Positions 7,299 through 15,753 of a stretch of 39,049 bases of DNA are shown here, one piece after another; position 1 is the first letter of the stretch; each line of letters starts with the position of its first letter. Below the pieces are notes generated by a model. The model was not told the DNA's origin. It saw only the letters and a list, made by a program, of their open reading frames with translations, and ran no database searches. A program made the translations under genes and the position numbers. The DNA comes from Bacteroidota bacterium (GTDB taxonomy: Bacteria; Bacteroidota; Ignavibacteria; SZUA-365): assembly GCA_029907355.1 (NCBI GenBank), contig JARYLZ010000023.1, forward strand, positions 1 through 39,049. Direction: 5' to 3'.

Positions 7299-10115
7299 AT
7301 GAACATACGTTTTCGCTTTACGTCCTCCCTCATGGTCGTTTTCTTCGCCACGGCCCATGGCCAATACCTCTCACCCTATCAATCTCCGCCCGGAATCGAG
7401 TGGAAGGTGATCCGGACGGAGCACTTCGACCTCGTCTTCCCCAATGAAATCGCTAGGGACGCACAACGTGTCGCCTCCACCCTCGAGCACGTTATCGGTC
7501 CCGTTTCGAAAACGTTGAAGCGCACACCCACCCGATTCACCCTCCTCCTCTCGAATCGAACGACGGTATCGAACGGGTACGTGCGGCTCGCGCCGCGTTA
7601 TTCGGAATGGTTCTGCACGCCGCCCCCCTTTTCACTTCTCGGCACCGGCGAGTGGTTCAATCTCCTCGCGTCGCACGAGACCCGCCACCTCGTCCAATTG
7701 GACCGGCTGCGGTCCGGTTTCACGGGTATCGCCTCGCTCCTCTTCGGTGAATCCGCTTGGGCGTTCCTCGTGAATTGGTCCGTCCCCTCGTGGGTTCTCG
7801 AAGGCGATGCAACGGGCATCGAAACGGCCCTGTCATCGAGCGGTCGCGGGCGTATGCCGGATTTCGAACGTGAACTGAGAACACTCGAAATGACCGGCGA
7901 GCGCTACTCGTACGAAAAGGCTTACCTCGGCTCTTTCGCAGACGGGAACATCGACGTGTATAGTCTCGGCTATTTGCTGACGACCTACCTGAAGCGCAAG
8001 TATGGGGCGGATTCGTTCGAGCGCATACTCCGAACGTCCACCCGCTGGTCGTTCCTCCCTTGGGCGTTTTCCATAGCCGCCTATGCCGAAACCGGCGAAA
8101 CGGTGCGGGAAATCTACGAGAACACCTTGGACGAACTACATTCCTTGTGGGCTGCACAGGGGGAAAGATTGCACCCGACGGAAGGACAGCCCCTGAAGCA
8201 TGATTCGAGATCGTGCTGGACGAATTACCGTTACCCGCGTTATCTCTCCGATACATCGCTCGTCGCCCTCAAATGGGGGATGGCGGATATCTCCGGTTTC
8301 GTGCGCCTGTCGCGACGCGAGAAGGAACGACCGATCCGGCTCGCGGCGCTCTACGATGAGCCGTTCGACGCGTCCGGCTCGAAGATCGTCTGGCACGAAC
8401 GCGTGCCGGATTCCCGATGGGGGAAATCGGATGCGACCGTCATCCGCCTTCTCGATGTCGAAACCGGCAGGGAACGCACGGTCGTGTCGGGAGTGAAGTA
8501 CTTCAGCCCGGCGATATCACCCGACGGTCGCCGTATTGCCGCCGTCGAGTTTACGGCCGACCGCTCCTGTGCGCTCGTTCTCCTCGACGCGGAAACCGGT
8601 GCGGTAGTCAAACGGCTCGGATGTTGCAGGGATTTCTACCAGACACCGCGATGGACGCCGGACGGACGCGCTCTCGTCGCAGTCCGGCATGCAGCGAACC
8701 GCGGGAAAGGCGTGGCGCTGTTCGATACATCCGGTGCTCCCCTGCGCGACCTGATCCCGCCGGGCCGTGAAGATGTCTCTCTCCCCGTGATGCACGGACG
8801 CTACCTCGTCTACGGTTCCCCGTACTCGGGAATCGACAACATTTACGTCCTCGACACGATTACCGGCAGGCGCTTGCAAGCGACGTGTTCCCGCTACGGC
8901 GCATATCACCCCGCTGTTTCCCCGGACGGGAAAGCGCTCGCGTACGCCGACTACACGCCGGACGGTTTCGACGTCGTAGAAATCCCATTCGAACCCTCCT
9001 CGTGGAAGCCGCTCGAAGAAGTGGAGGAGAGGGGTGTCCGGTGGTATGATCCGTTGGTCGGCCAGGAATCCGGCGGAGATGTGTTCGTCTCGATCCCCGA
9101 GCGTGTTTACGAAGTGCGTGATTACTCCGCAATCGGCCACCTGCTGAACGTTCACAGTTGGACTCTTCTGCCGGGAGGAGACGAGCACACGTTCGGTGGA
9201 GTGGTCCTGTCCACGAATGTGATGAACACGTTCAGCGTGGATGCCGGTTTCGAGTTCAACACGAGGGAGAAGAACGGGGCCCTCTTCGCGGATGTCTGCT
9301 ACGCCGGTTTGTTCCCGATGTTCGCTGCGGGCGGCGTTTACGGGATGCGAACCTCGACGTACACCGATGAGAACGGTGCACCCCGCTCGTACACGTGGAA
9401 TGAACGGTCGGCTCGACTCGGCATCCGTCTGCCTCTGAATTTTTCTTCAGGGTTATTCGAACGGCATATGACCCTTGATATGGACATCGCACGAACCCTC
9501 GTCTCGCGCAAAACCGTTCCGCTCGCCGGGGAAATCAACGACGGAGCGTTCACACCCGTCACCCTTCGCCTGAATTACGCCGCCGGGTACGGGTGGATAC
9601 GCGACTTCCGCCCGCGCTGGGGTCAGGTCTTCACCGCTGTGTTCCGCCATACACCGCTGGCAAGCGACGATTATCATGCTACGCTCGGGGCGGTCGAGGG
9701 GCATGTGTTCATTCCCGGCCTATTCGATGCCCATAACCTGCATCTCGGGGCGGGATTCCAGCGGCATACGGTCTCGGCGTACCGTTTCCCGCTGGAGATC
9801 ATGTACCCGAGGGGATATGAGCCCCGCTTTCGTGAGACACTCTGGAGTGCGTGCATCGAGTACGCTTTCCCATTATGGTACCCGGATTTCCATCTCTGGT
9901 CCCTCCTGAATGTTCAGCGTGTCCGCGTAAACGTGTTCCACGATATCGGGGAGGGCAGAAACGGTTCGCGGGGTTCCCTGGATCGGTCGATGGGGTTCGA
10001 ACTCACCTCCGATTTCAACCTTTTCGACGTGCGGGCCCTTCTCAACGCCGGTGTGCGAGGGGTGTATCTCATCCGTGAGAAAGTCTGGAAGTGGGGGTTT
10101 GTGTTTGCCCTCTAG
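7299..10115 (+). CDS. Exported metallopeptidase-like / beta-propeller / outer-membrane barrel protein
   Basis: A 938-residue protein with a Sec signal peptide (about residues 1-22, ending ATAHGQ). An N-terminal peptidase-MA-like gluzincin domain has HETRH at residues 126-130 and a probable third ligand Glu168 in PSWVLEGDA. The middle carries TolB/PD40-type propeller blades, with SPDGRRIAAV, TPDGRALVAV and SPDGKALAYA repeats between about residues 370 and 560. The C-terminal ~350 residues alternate hydrophobic and polar residues with many aromatic and Gly positions and end KWGFVFAL, as expected for an outer-membrane beta-barrel. The start has GAGG boxes at 7287-7295. A cell-surface protease or assembly factor is possible; substrate unknown. 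It stands alone between the release-factor-like gene and the symporter. Confidence 0.85.
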   Translation: MNIRFRFTSSLMVVFFATAHGQYLSPYQSPPGIEWKVIRTEHFDLVFPNEIARDAQRVASTLEHVIGPVSKTLKRTPTRFTLLLSNRTTVSNGYVRLAPRYSEWFCTPPPFSLLGTGEWFNLLASHETRHLVQLDRLRSGFTGIASLLFGESAWAFLVNWSVPSWVLEGDATGIETALSSSGRGRMPDFERELRTLEMTGERYSYEKAYLGSFADGNIDVYSLGYLLTTYLKRKYGADSFERILRTSTRWSFLPWAFSIAAYAETGETVREIYENTLDELHSLWAAQGERLHPTEGQPLKHDSRSCWTNYRYPRYLSDTSLVALKWGMADISGFVRLSRREKERPIRLAALYDEPFDASGSKIVWHERVPDSRWGKSDATVIRLLDVETGRERTVVSGVKYFSPAISPDGRRIAAVEFTADRSCALVLLDAETGAVVKRLGCCRDFYQTPRWTPDGRALVAVRHAANRGKGVALFDTSGAPLRDLIPPGREDVSLPVMHGRYLVYGSPYSGIDNIYVLDTITGRRLQATCSRYGAYHPAVSPDGKALAYADYTPDGFDVVEIPFEPSSWKPLEEVEERGVRWYDPLVGQESGGDVFVSIPERVYEVRDYSAIGHLLNVHSWTLLPGGDEHTFGGVVLSTNVMNTFSVDAGFEFNTREKNGALFADVCYAGLFPMFAAGGVYGMRTSTYTDENGAPRSYTWNERSARLGIRLPLNFSSGLFERHMTLDMDIARTLVSRKTVPLAGEINDGAFTPVTLRLNYAAGYGWIRDFRPRWGQVFTAVFRHTPLASDDYHATLGAVEGHVFIPGLFDAHNLHLGAGFQRHTVSAYRFPLEIMYPRGYEPRFRETLWSACIEYAFPLWYPDFHLWSLLNVQRVRVNVFHDIGEGRNGSRGSLDRSMGFELTSDFNLFDVRALLNAGVRGVYLIREKVWKWGFVFAL

Positions 10116-10325
10116 GGGACGGGACATCAACGGGAAAACGGTGATGGGGATGGTTGAATAAAAAAGACATCGAAATCATGAATTATGGTTGTCCCCTGTT
10201 TCCGCGAAACGCTCTCCCTTATCCTCGTGTTGAATGTCTGTCGGTGATTCTGTATCATCCCCGGCGGCTGAGTCTACCGACGACCATTTTACCCATTATT
10301 GTCGAAATGAGATGCGGAAAATCGC

Positions 10326-11882
10326 ATGGCACTCGTGAGACGTGAACACTGGGGATCGCGCATCGGGCTCATTCTCGCTGTCGCGGGCAACGCCGTCGGC
10401 CTGGGGAATTTCCTCCGTTTCCCCGTCAAAGCGGCCCAGAACGGCGGCGGTGCGTTCATGATCCCATACTTCATCGCCTTTATCCTCCTCGGCATCCCGC
10501 TGATGTGGGCCGAGTGGGCGATAGGCCGGCACGGCGGGAAATACGGCCACGGGAGCGCGCCGGGGATGTTCGACGTGCTCTGGAAGAGCAAGCTCGCGAA
10601 ATACGTGGGCGCCCTGGGGATTTGGGTTTCCCTCGTCATCCTCATCTACTATTGCTACATCGAATCATGGACTCTCGGGTACAGCGTCTTTTCGGCTGTC
10701 GGGCTGTACTTCAACGAGACCACCTTCGACAGCATGAAGAGTTTTCTCCTCAGTTACCAGGGCTTGACTCGGGGCGACCACTTCACTTCCATTCTCCCCG
10801 CTTACTTTTTCCTTCTCGTTACGCTGGGCCTCAACTTCTGGGTTCTCGGGCGCGGACTGACGGCGGGTATCGAGAAGCTCGCGAAGATCGCCATGCCTCT
10901 CCTGTTCCTCTTCGCCGTCGTTCTCGTCGTGCGTGTCTTCACCCTGGGCACCCCGGATCCTGCTCACCCGGACTGGAACGTCTGGAACGGTCTCGCGTTC
11001 ATCTGGAACCCGAATTTTTCGAAGTTGAAAGACGCGAGTATCTGGCTGGCCGCCGCCGGGCAGATCTTTTTCACGCTCAGCCTGGGACAAGGGACCATTC
11101 ATGCGTACGCGAGTTATCTCCGGGAAAAGGACGACATCGCCCTCTCCGGTCTTGCGACGGCAGCGACGAACGAATTCGCGGAGGTCATTCTCGGCGGCAG
11201 TATCGCGATCCCCGTCGCCGTTGCCTTCTTCGGCCTTACCGCGACACAGGAAATCGCAACGGGAGGAGCGTTCAATCTCGGTTTCGTCTCCATGCCGATC
11301 ATCTTCACGAAAATCCCCGGAGGCCCGCTGTTCGGGACGCTCTGGTTTCTGCTCCTCTTCTTCGCGGGGATCACCTCTTCCGTGGCAATGGCCCAACCGG
11401 TGATTTCCTTCCTGCGGGACGAATTCGGCATGTCTCATAAAAAAGCGACGTGGACGTTGGCCTTCGGAACGTTCCTGTGCATCCAGCCGGTGGTGTTTTT
11501 CCTCGGCCGCGGCTTTCTCGACGAGATGGATTTCTGGGCGGGGACTTTCGGTCTCGCAGCTTTCGCACTCATCGAGATTCTCATCTTCGCATGGGTGTTC
11601 GGCATCGACAAGGCCTGGTCGGAGATCACGAAAGGGGCCGAGCTGAAAATTCCCATCGTGTTCAAGTACATCATCAAGTATGTCACACCGGCATACCTGC
11701 TCTTCATCTTCATCATGTGGATGATCCAAGAAGCGGTTCCCACGCTCGCAATGACACATGTCGACCCCGCTAAGGTGCCGTTCATTCACGGTTCCCGTCT
11801 CTTGATGACGCTGATACTCATCGTATTGCTCGTGCTCATCGGCGTGGCGTGGAAAAGGAACCGGTCGGCAAAGAATGGATGA
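10326..11882 (+). CDS. LeuT-like Na+-dependent amino acid symporter (NSS/SNF family)
   Basis: A 518-residue protein with about 12 membrane helices and long stretches nearly identical to Aquifex LeuT. These include the unwound first helix GNAVGLGNFLRFP, IYYCYIESWTLG, GQIFFTLSLG, NEFAEVILGGSI and FFAGITSSVA. Na+ ligands are conserved (Thr350/Ser351 correspond to LeuT Thr354/Ser355). Glu286 matches LeuT Glu290, which makes transport chloride-independent. In the substrate pocket two positions differ: Gln255 replaces LeuT Phe259 and Met355 replaces Ile359, while Phe249 and Ser351 are kept. The residue offset to LeuT in this part is 4. It imports a small amino acid or amine driven by Na+. A small single-helix ORF follows after 10 bases. 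Confidence 0.96.
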   Translation: MALVRREHWGSRIGLILAVAGNAVGLGNFLRFPVKAAQNGGGAFMIPYFIAFILLGIPLMWAEWAIGRHGGKYGHGSAPGMFDVLWKSKLAKYVGALGIWVSLVILIYYCYIESWTLGYSVFSAVGLYFNETTFDSMKSFLLSYQGLTRGDHFTSILPAYFFLLVTLGLNFWVLGRGLTAGIEKLAKIAMPLLFLFAVVLVVRVFTLGTPDPAHPDWNVWNGLAFIWNPNFSKLKDASIWLAAAGQIFFTLSLGQGTIHAYASYLREKDDIALSGLATAATNEFAEVILGGSIAIPVAVAFFGLTATQEIATGGAFNLGFVSMPIIFTKIPGGPLFGTLWFLLLFFAGITSSVAMAQPVISFLRDEFGMSHKKATWTLAFGTFLCIQPVVFFLGRGFLDEMDFWAGTFGLAAFALIEILIFAWVFGIDKAWSEITKGAELKIPIVFKYIIKYVTPAYLLFIFIMWMIQEAVPTLAMTHVDPAKVPFIHGSRLLMTLILIVLLVLIGVAWKRNRSAKNG

Positions 11883-11892
11883 GGTGACCGAT

Positions 11893-12015
11893 ATGCAGAT
11901 GACATGGCAAGGCTGGTTGTTCCTCGCCCTCGGGTGGGGCGGTGTCGGGGCGCTTCTTTGCTGTACGTTTTGGCGCATCCTCAAGATCGAATCGCGGAAG
12001 CATAAGAAATCCTGA
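11893..12015 (+). CDS. Small one-helix protein, MetS-like partner of the symporter
   Basis: A 40-codon ORF starting MQMTWQGWLF and ending SRKHKKS. It has one hydrophobic segment (about residues 8-30, rich in Leu/Gly/Trp/Cys) and a positively charged tail, giving a topology with the C-terminus inside. GAGGTGA at 11881-11887 is a good ribosome site 5 bases before the ATG. The gene begins 10 bases after the symporter stop. Small one-helix proteins next to NSS transporters are known: MetS with MetP in Corynebacterium is required for methionine uptake, and similar ORFs occur in Bacteroidota. By position and shape this is such a subunit. Sequence similarity cannot be tested here. Confidence 0.7.
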   Translation: MQMTWQGWLFLALGWGGVGALLCCTFWRILKIESRKHKKS

Positions 12016-12210
12016 ATGCATCCGACGCGCGTCGAGGTGCCTCTCGATCGGAGAGAAGACCCGGCAAAGAATGCGAGGGTAGCGCCGCCGCGGCTCAAGG
12101 TCTCGACGGAATAGCGCAGTAGGGTGCGCGATTCACGCAGGCTGGCGATTTCGTCCTTCCCTCGTTGTACCGATTCAAGCAGATGAGAGGGGAATCTTCT
12201 CAGCGAGGGG

Positions 12211-12254
12211 AAATCGAAAGAAAACGCCGGGCCGCGCTGTGAAACGGCCCGGCG
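12211..12254 (-). terminator. Rho-independent terminator of the type IX cargo gene
   Basis: A perfect 10-bp stem (12225-12234 with 12245-12254, CGCCGGGCCG/CGGCCCGGCG) has a 10-base loop. On the minus strand it is followed by TTTTCTTTCGATTT (12211-12224). It lies 49 bases past the stop of the minus-strand gene. There is no T-run on the plus side. The rest of 12016-12303 holds no gene that I can see. Confidence 0.9.
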
Positions 12255-12303
12255 TCGGTAACAGGGCTTTCCGCTTATGTTTCGACGCCGATGACGAAAC
12301 CCC

Positions 12304-13380
12304 TCAACGGACGACGTGCAACGGTGTGGCGAAGGACCCTCCCGTGTGCGTGATCCGGAGGAAATACGAACCCGGCGCCAGCATGCCGAGCGGGAAGCGG
12401 ATATCGTGCGATCCGGGCGTCAGCTCGCGTTCTATGCGCACGCCCGTCACGCGCCCGGCGGCGTCGATGACATCGAGGGAAACACGCGTCTCGCGCTCCG
12501 TCCGGAGATGGATGACCGATGCGCCCTGTGCCGGGTTCGGGCTGAGGCCGCGGAACTCGAGCCCACCGATGACCGGACCCGGTTTACCCGTCGCCGTGAC
12601 GTTCCCGTCGATGACGGCGAGAATCATGATATCGAAGTCTGCGGGGGCGCCGCTGAAGTTGAGAAGCGTCGCGAAGTTGCCTGCAACGAGCTGGTTGTTC
12701 TGGACTGTGATGTAACAGGCGCGCTGTTCGCCGCGACCGTCGCCCTGGTTGTTCGACCAGATCATGAACCCATCGTCGTTATCGGACAGGCGACGGGTCC
12801 TAACGGTGAGGACGAACGCGTTCGTGACCGTCACCTGCGGTTGTTCCATCGGGATGTATGTGAAAATCTGCCTCGACGTCGACGTGTCCACCTCGTCCAA
12901 CAGGAAACGGCCGAAGCCGAGCGTCTGTCCTGTCGGGAGACCGTTGGTTTCGTTCGCGGCCCACACGTTGACGACGGACGTGTCCGGCTCCCCAGCAACG
13001 TGCACCCACGAGACACCAAGGAGCGCACCGAGAACGTTGGCCGTCCCCTGCATCGGGAATTTCTGACCTGCGAAGAGGTACAGCGTGTTTGCGCCGACTG
13101 CCGGGTACACGTTATTGTTTGCGTCCCGATACGTGTAGTTCCGGAACTGTGTGGAACGCTTGAAATGGTCGTCGAGCGTGTCGACGGCGAGAAAGGCCCC
13201 CGGCATACTCTCGCGCACAGTGGTCCCTCCCGCGTTGGGCAGGCATGGGTCGCCGGGGAGAAGGGAAACGTTGTTGTCCGGCATGGCGATGCCGGACACG
13301 GTGAACGTTGCGGGGTCGAAAGATTGACCGTATGCACTCACGGCGACGAGGAAAACGAGAAGAGTAACGACTCGGTTCAT
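12304..13380 (-). CDS. Secreted protein with type IX secretion sorting domain
   Basis: A 358-residue exported protein. A signal peptide occupies residues 1-19 (VVTLLVFLVAVSAYGQ). The central region (about 20-265) is beta-rich with many Asn/Asp/Thr and no motif I recognise. The last ~80 residues are a type A type IX (Por) C-terminal sorting domain: GLSPNPAQG at its start, then strands such as VSLDVIDAAGRV, GSHDIRFPL and LAPGSYFLRIT. The domain sends the protein through the T9SS pore to the cell surface or medium. GGAG lies 6 bases before the ATG. The gene is single, with its own terminator, and divergent from suhB. This is the best taxonomic clue in the window (FCB group). Confidence 0.88.
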   Translation of the reverse strand: MNRVVTLLVFLVAVSAYGQSFDPATFTVSGIAMPDNNVSLLPGDPCLPNAGGTTVRESMPGAFLAVDTLDDHFKRSTQFRNYTYRDANNNVYPAVGANTLYLFAGQKFPMQGTANVLGALLGVSWVHVAGEPDTSVVNVWAANETNGLPTGQTLGFGRFLLDEVDTSTSRQIFTYIPMEQPQVTVTNAFVLTVRTRRLSDNDDGFMIWSNNQGDGRGEQRACYITVQNNQLVAGNFATLLNFSGAPADFDIMILAVIDGNVTATGKPGPVIGGLEFRGLSPNPAQGASVIHLRTERETRVSLDVIDAAGRVTGVRIERELTPGSHDIRFPLGMLAPGSYFLRITHTGGSFATPLHVVR

Positions 13381-13807
13381 GTTCCGCTCCAGTGATGGAA
13401 TAGTGATGTGTGATGAGAACGATATTCCACAGTGAAGGCAAGACGACCCGACTCTTATCGGCCGTGTCGGCGTCGCTTCGGTTCAGCGGAGAGAGCGATC
13501 AGCTCGATAATGTCGGCCTGGCCGGTCTCCTGAATCATAATCCTAATGATACGAAAGATGTCGGAATATTTCACAGCGAGGTGGGGAGAATTCCCGTCGC
13601 CTGCGGTCAGAGCAAATATTGAAAGGCAAGTTCACGAATGGGAAAAAGAACGGCGGTCTTTCCGCCGGAGTGGGTCGTCCGTCTTGGGTTACGGTTCGGT
13701 CGAGTGGCCTTTCCTTTCCGTTCCCGTATGGTAACGCTGCCCGACGGAAGCCGGTCATCGCCTTGTGACTTGGGCAAAGCGCAAAAGCTCGGTATCTTTT
13801 TTTTCGT
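13381..13807. promoter_or_regulatory. Divergent intergenic region with candidate suhB promoter
   Basis: This 427-base region separates the type IX cargo gene (-) and the suhB-like gene (+) and holds no convincing ORF. Before suhB, TTGGGC (13770-13775) and TATCTT (13793-13798) are 17 bases apart and the -10 ends only 9 bases before the ATG. No Shine-Dalgarno is present there, so the transcript could be nearly leaderless. The -35 match is weak. Confidence 0.35.
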
Positions 13808-14620
13808 ATGAAAGTGAAAACGGACGTTCTCGGAACGGCATGCGAAGCGGCACGCACAGGCGGCGATGTGCTGAGAAGTTTTTTCGGGAACCTCTACGAT
13901 ATCGAGTCGAAAGAGGGTTTAACCAACAATCTCGTCACGGAGGCCGACCGTGCATCCGAGGAGGCAATCGTTTCCGTGATCCATCGGGCATTCCCGGATC
14001 ACGACATTCTCGGCGAGGAGGGGGGACGGAGAGCGCGGTACGGTGCGTATCGATGGATCATCGACCCCCTCGACGGGACGACCAACTTCGCCCACGGCTT
14101 GCCGATATATTCCGTATCGATCGGGGTGGAAAACCAGGGGGAGATCATCGCAGGGGTGGTGTTCGACCCGTCGACGGGTGAGATGTTCATGGCGGAAAAG
14201 GGGGCGGGATCGTATTGCAATGGAAAGCGTCTCCGCGTCTCCACCGTCGATTCGCTCGAGCGTGCCATGCTCGTCACGGGTTTCCCCTACCGAGTCCGCG
14301 AGAACCCCGACCTTTGCCAGGAGAGATTCCTCGCTTTTCTCATCCGTGCGCAGGCTGTCCGGCGTCTCGGAAGCGCAGCTCTCGACTGTGCCTATGTCGC
14401 AGCCGGTCGTTTCGACGGTTTCTGGGAAACGGTGCTCAACCCCTGGGACAAGGCCGCAGGCGTGCTCCTGATCGAGGAGGCCGGGGGAATCGTGTCGGAT
14501 TTCGCCGGCGGTCCGCATGACATATACGCCCCATCCATCCTCGCCAGCAATGGTCTCATCCACAGCATGATGATCGAAGTTCTCGGGAAAGCCCGGGAAA
14601 TCAGGATCATCCACCCATGA
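13808..14620 (+). CDS. suhB: Inositol monophosphatase family phosphatase (SuhB-like)
   Basis: A 270-residue Mg2+-dependent phosphatase of the IMPase family. Metal ligands are visible: Glu70 (GEEGG) and the DPLDGTTNF motif with Asp86 and Asp89. The second family motif, NPWDKAAGVLLIEEAGG, is near residue 214. Length and domain match SuhB. The family dephosphorylates inositol 1-phosphate and related sugar phosphates; E. coli SuhB also takes part in rRNA antitermination. It is the first of a plus-strand run (pfkB-like, mtnA, recO, htrA, PAP2). The ATG has no Shine-Dalgarno and lies close to a possible promoter. Fructose bisphosphatase or histidinol phosphatase activity in this superfamily cannot be excluded. 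Confidence 0.92.
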   Translation: MKVKTDVLGTACEAARTGGDVLRSFFGNLYDIESKEGLTNNLVTEADRASEEAIVSVIHRAFPDHDILGEEGGRRARYGAYRWIIDPLDGTTNFAHGLPIYSVSIGVENQGEIIAGVVFDPSTGEMFMAEKGAGSYCNGKRLRVSTVDSLERAMLVTGFPYRVRENPDLCQERFLAFLIRAQAVRRLGSAALDCAYVAAGRFDGFWETVLNPWDKAAGVLLIEEAGGIVSDFAGGPHDIYAPSILASNGLIHSMMIEVLGKAREIRIIHP

Positions 14621-14732
14621 GCGCGCACCGCCACCGCCGTGAACCATTCGATATATCGCAGTCTCTCGACGGGATGCGTCACCGCGCGCAACCGATGAAA
14701 ACGATCCGCTCGGCCACAGCAATGCATGGAAG

Positions 14733-15635
14733 ATGAACATTCTCGTTGTCGGTTCCATCGCTCTCGATCATATCGAAACACCAGCCGGCGTGCTGGATGA
14801 AGCCGTCGGCGGGTCGGCAACGTACATCTCGATCGCGGCCTCCGCTCTCACCGATGGTGTGCGTGTCGTCGGCATCGTCGGGGACGATTTCCCGGAGGAT
14901 CATGTCGAACATTTCCGGGAACGCGGGATCGACACGGGCGGGCTCCACCGGGCGGCGGGAAAGACATTCCGCTGGGGCGGTCGCTACCACGAGGACATGA
15001 ACGAACGCGACACGCTCTACACGGAGCTCGGCGTATTCGCGGATTTCCGTCCCATCATACCCGAGCCGTGGAAAGCGAGCGATATCGTCATGCTCGGGAA
15101 TATCCACCCCTCCCTTCAACAGCACGTGCTCGAACAGGTCGCTTTGCCCCGCCTCGTCGTCTGCGACACGATGAATCTGTGGATCCAAACCGCGCGCGAG
15201 AGTCTTGTGAAAACGATCGGGAGGGTCGATGTACTGATCCTCAATGACCAGGAAGCGAAACAGCTCACGAATGAACGTGAGGTTCTCGCGGCCGGGGAAG
15301 CCTTGCTCAGCATGGGACCGTCGTTCGTGGTGATCAAGAAAGGGGAACACGGGGCGATGCTGGTCGCGAAAGAAGGTCTGTTCCTTGCACCCGCCTACCC
15401 CGTGCCGGTTGTGAAAGACCCAACGGGGGCGGGAGACAGCTTCGCCGGCGGTTTCGTCGGGTACATAGCCCGCCGTGGGAATTTCGGATTCGATGTCATG
15501 AAGCAAGCCGTCATTGCGGGGACCTCCGCTGCTTCTTATTGTGTCGAGGAATTCGGCATCGAAAGCATGAGGGATCTCGATACCGACGCGGTCATGGAGC
15601 GCTATCGAAAGTTGCAAGAATGGACGGTGTTCTAG
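14733..15635 (+). CDS. PfkB-family sugar or nucleoside kinase
   Basis: A 300-residue PfkB (ribokinase) family kinase. The N-terminal motif begins ILVVGSIALDHIETP with GGSATYIS downstream, and the C-terminal signature DPTGAGDSFAGGF carries the catalytic Asp. ATP is used to phosphorylate a sugar or nucleoside hydroxyl. The lid segment GKTFRWGGRYHEDMNERDTL is distinctive and unlike ribokinase or fructokinase, so the substrate is not evident. The gene lies 112 bases after suhB and 118 bases before mtnA on the same strand. Position beside mtnA suggests a role in salvage of methylthioribose, ribose or nucleoside products (inference). Confidence 0.9.
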   Translation: MNILVVGSIALDHIETPAGVLDEAVGGSATYISIAASALTDGVRVVGIVGDDFPEDHVEHFRERGIDTGGLHRAAGKTFRWGGRYHEDMNERDTLYTELGVFADFRPIIPEPWKASDIVMLGNIHPSLQQHVLEQVALPRLVVCDTMNLWIQTARESLVKTIGRVDVLILNDQEAKQLTNEREVLAAGEALLSMGPSFVVIKKGEHGAMLVAKEGLFLAPAYPVPVVKDPTGAGDSFAGGFVGYIARRGNFGFDVMKQAVIAGTSAASYCVEEFGIESMRDLDTDAVMERYRKLQEWTVF

Positions 15636-15753
15636 GCAATTCCAACACGGCGGGATACACCCTGCGACGGAAAGCATGGTGCGACATTTTTCTCTTCCCC
15701 ATCGGCTCGGCCTACACGGCGCAGAGAGACGGAAATCGTGACGCTGACCATCG

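Noticed and set aside
10665-12098. 477-codon minus-strand frame opposite the LeuT-like gene
   Set aside because: Antisense of a nearly complete LeuT-like sequence; the product is charged and low-complexity.
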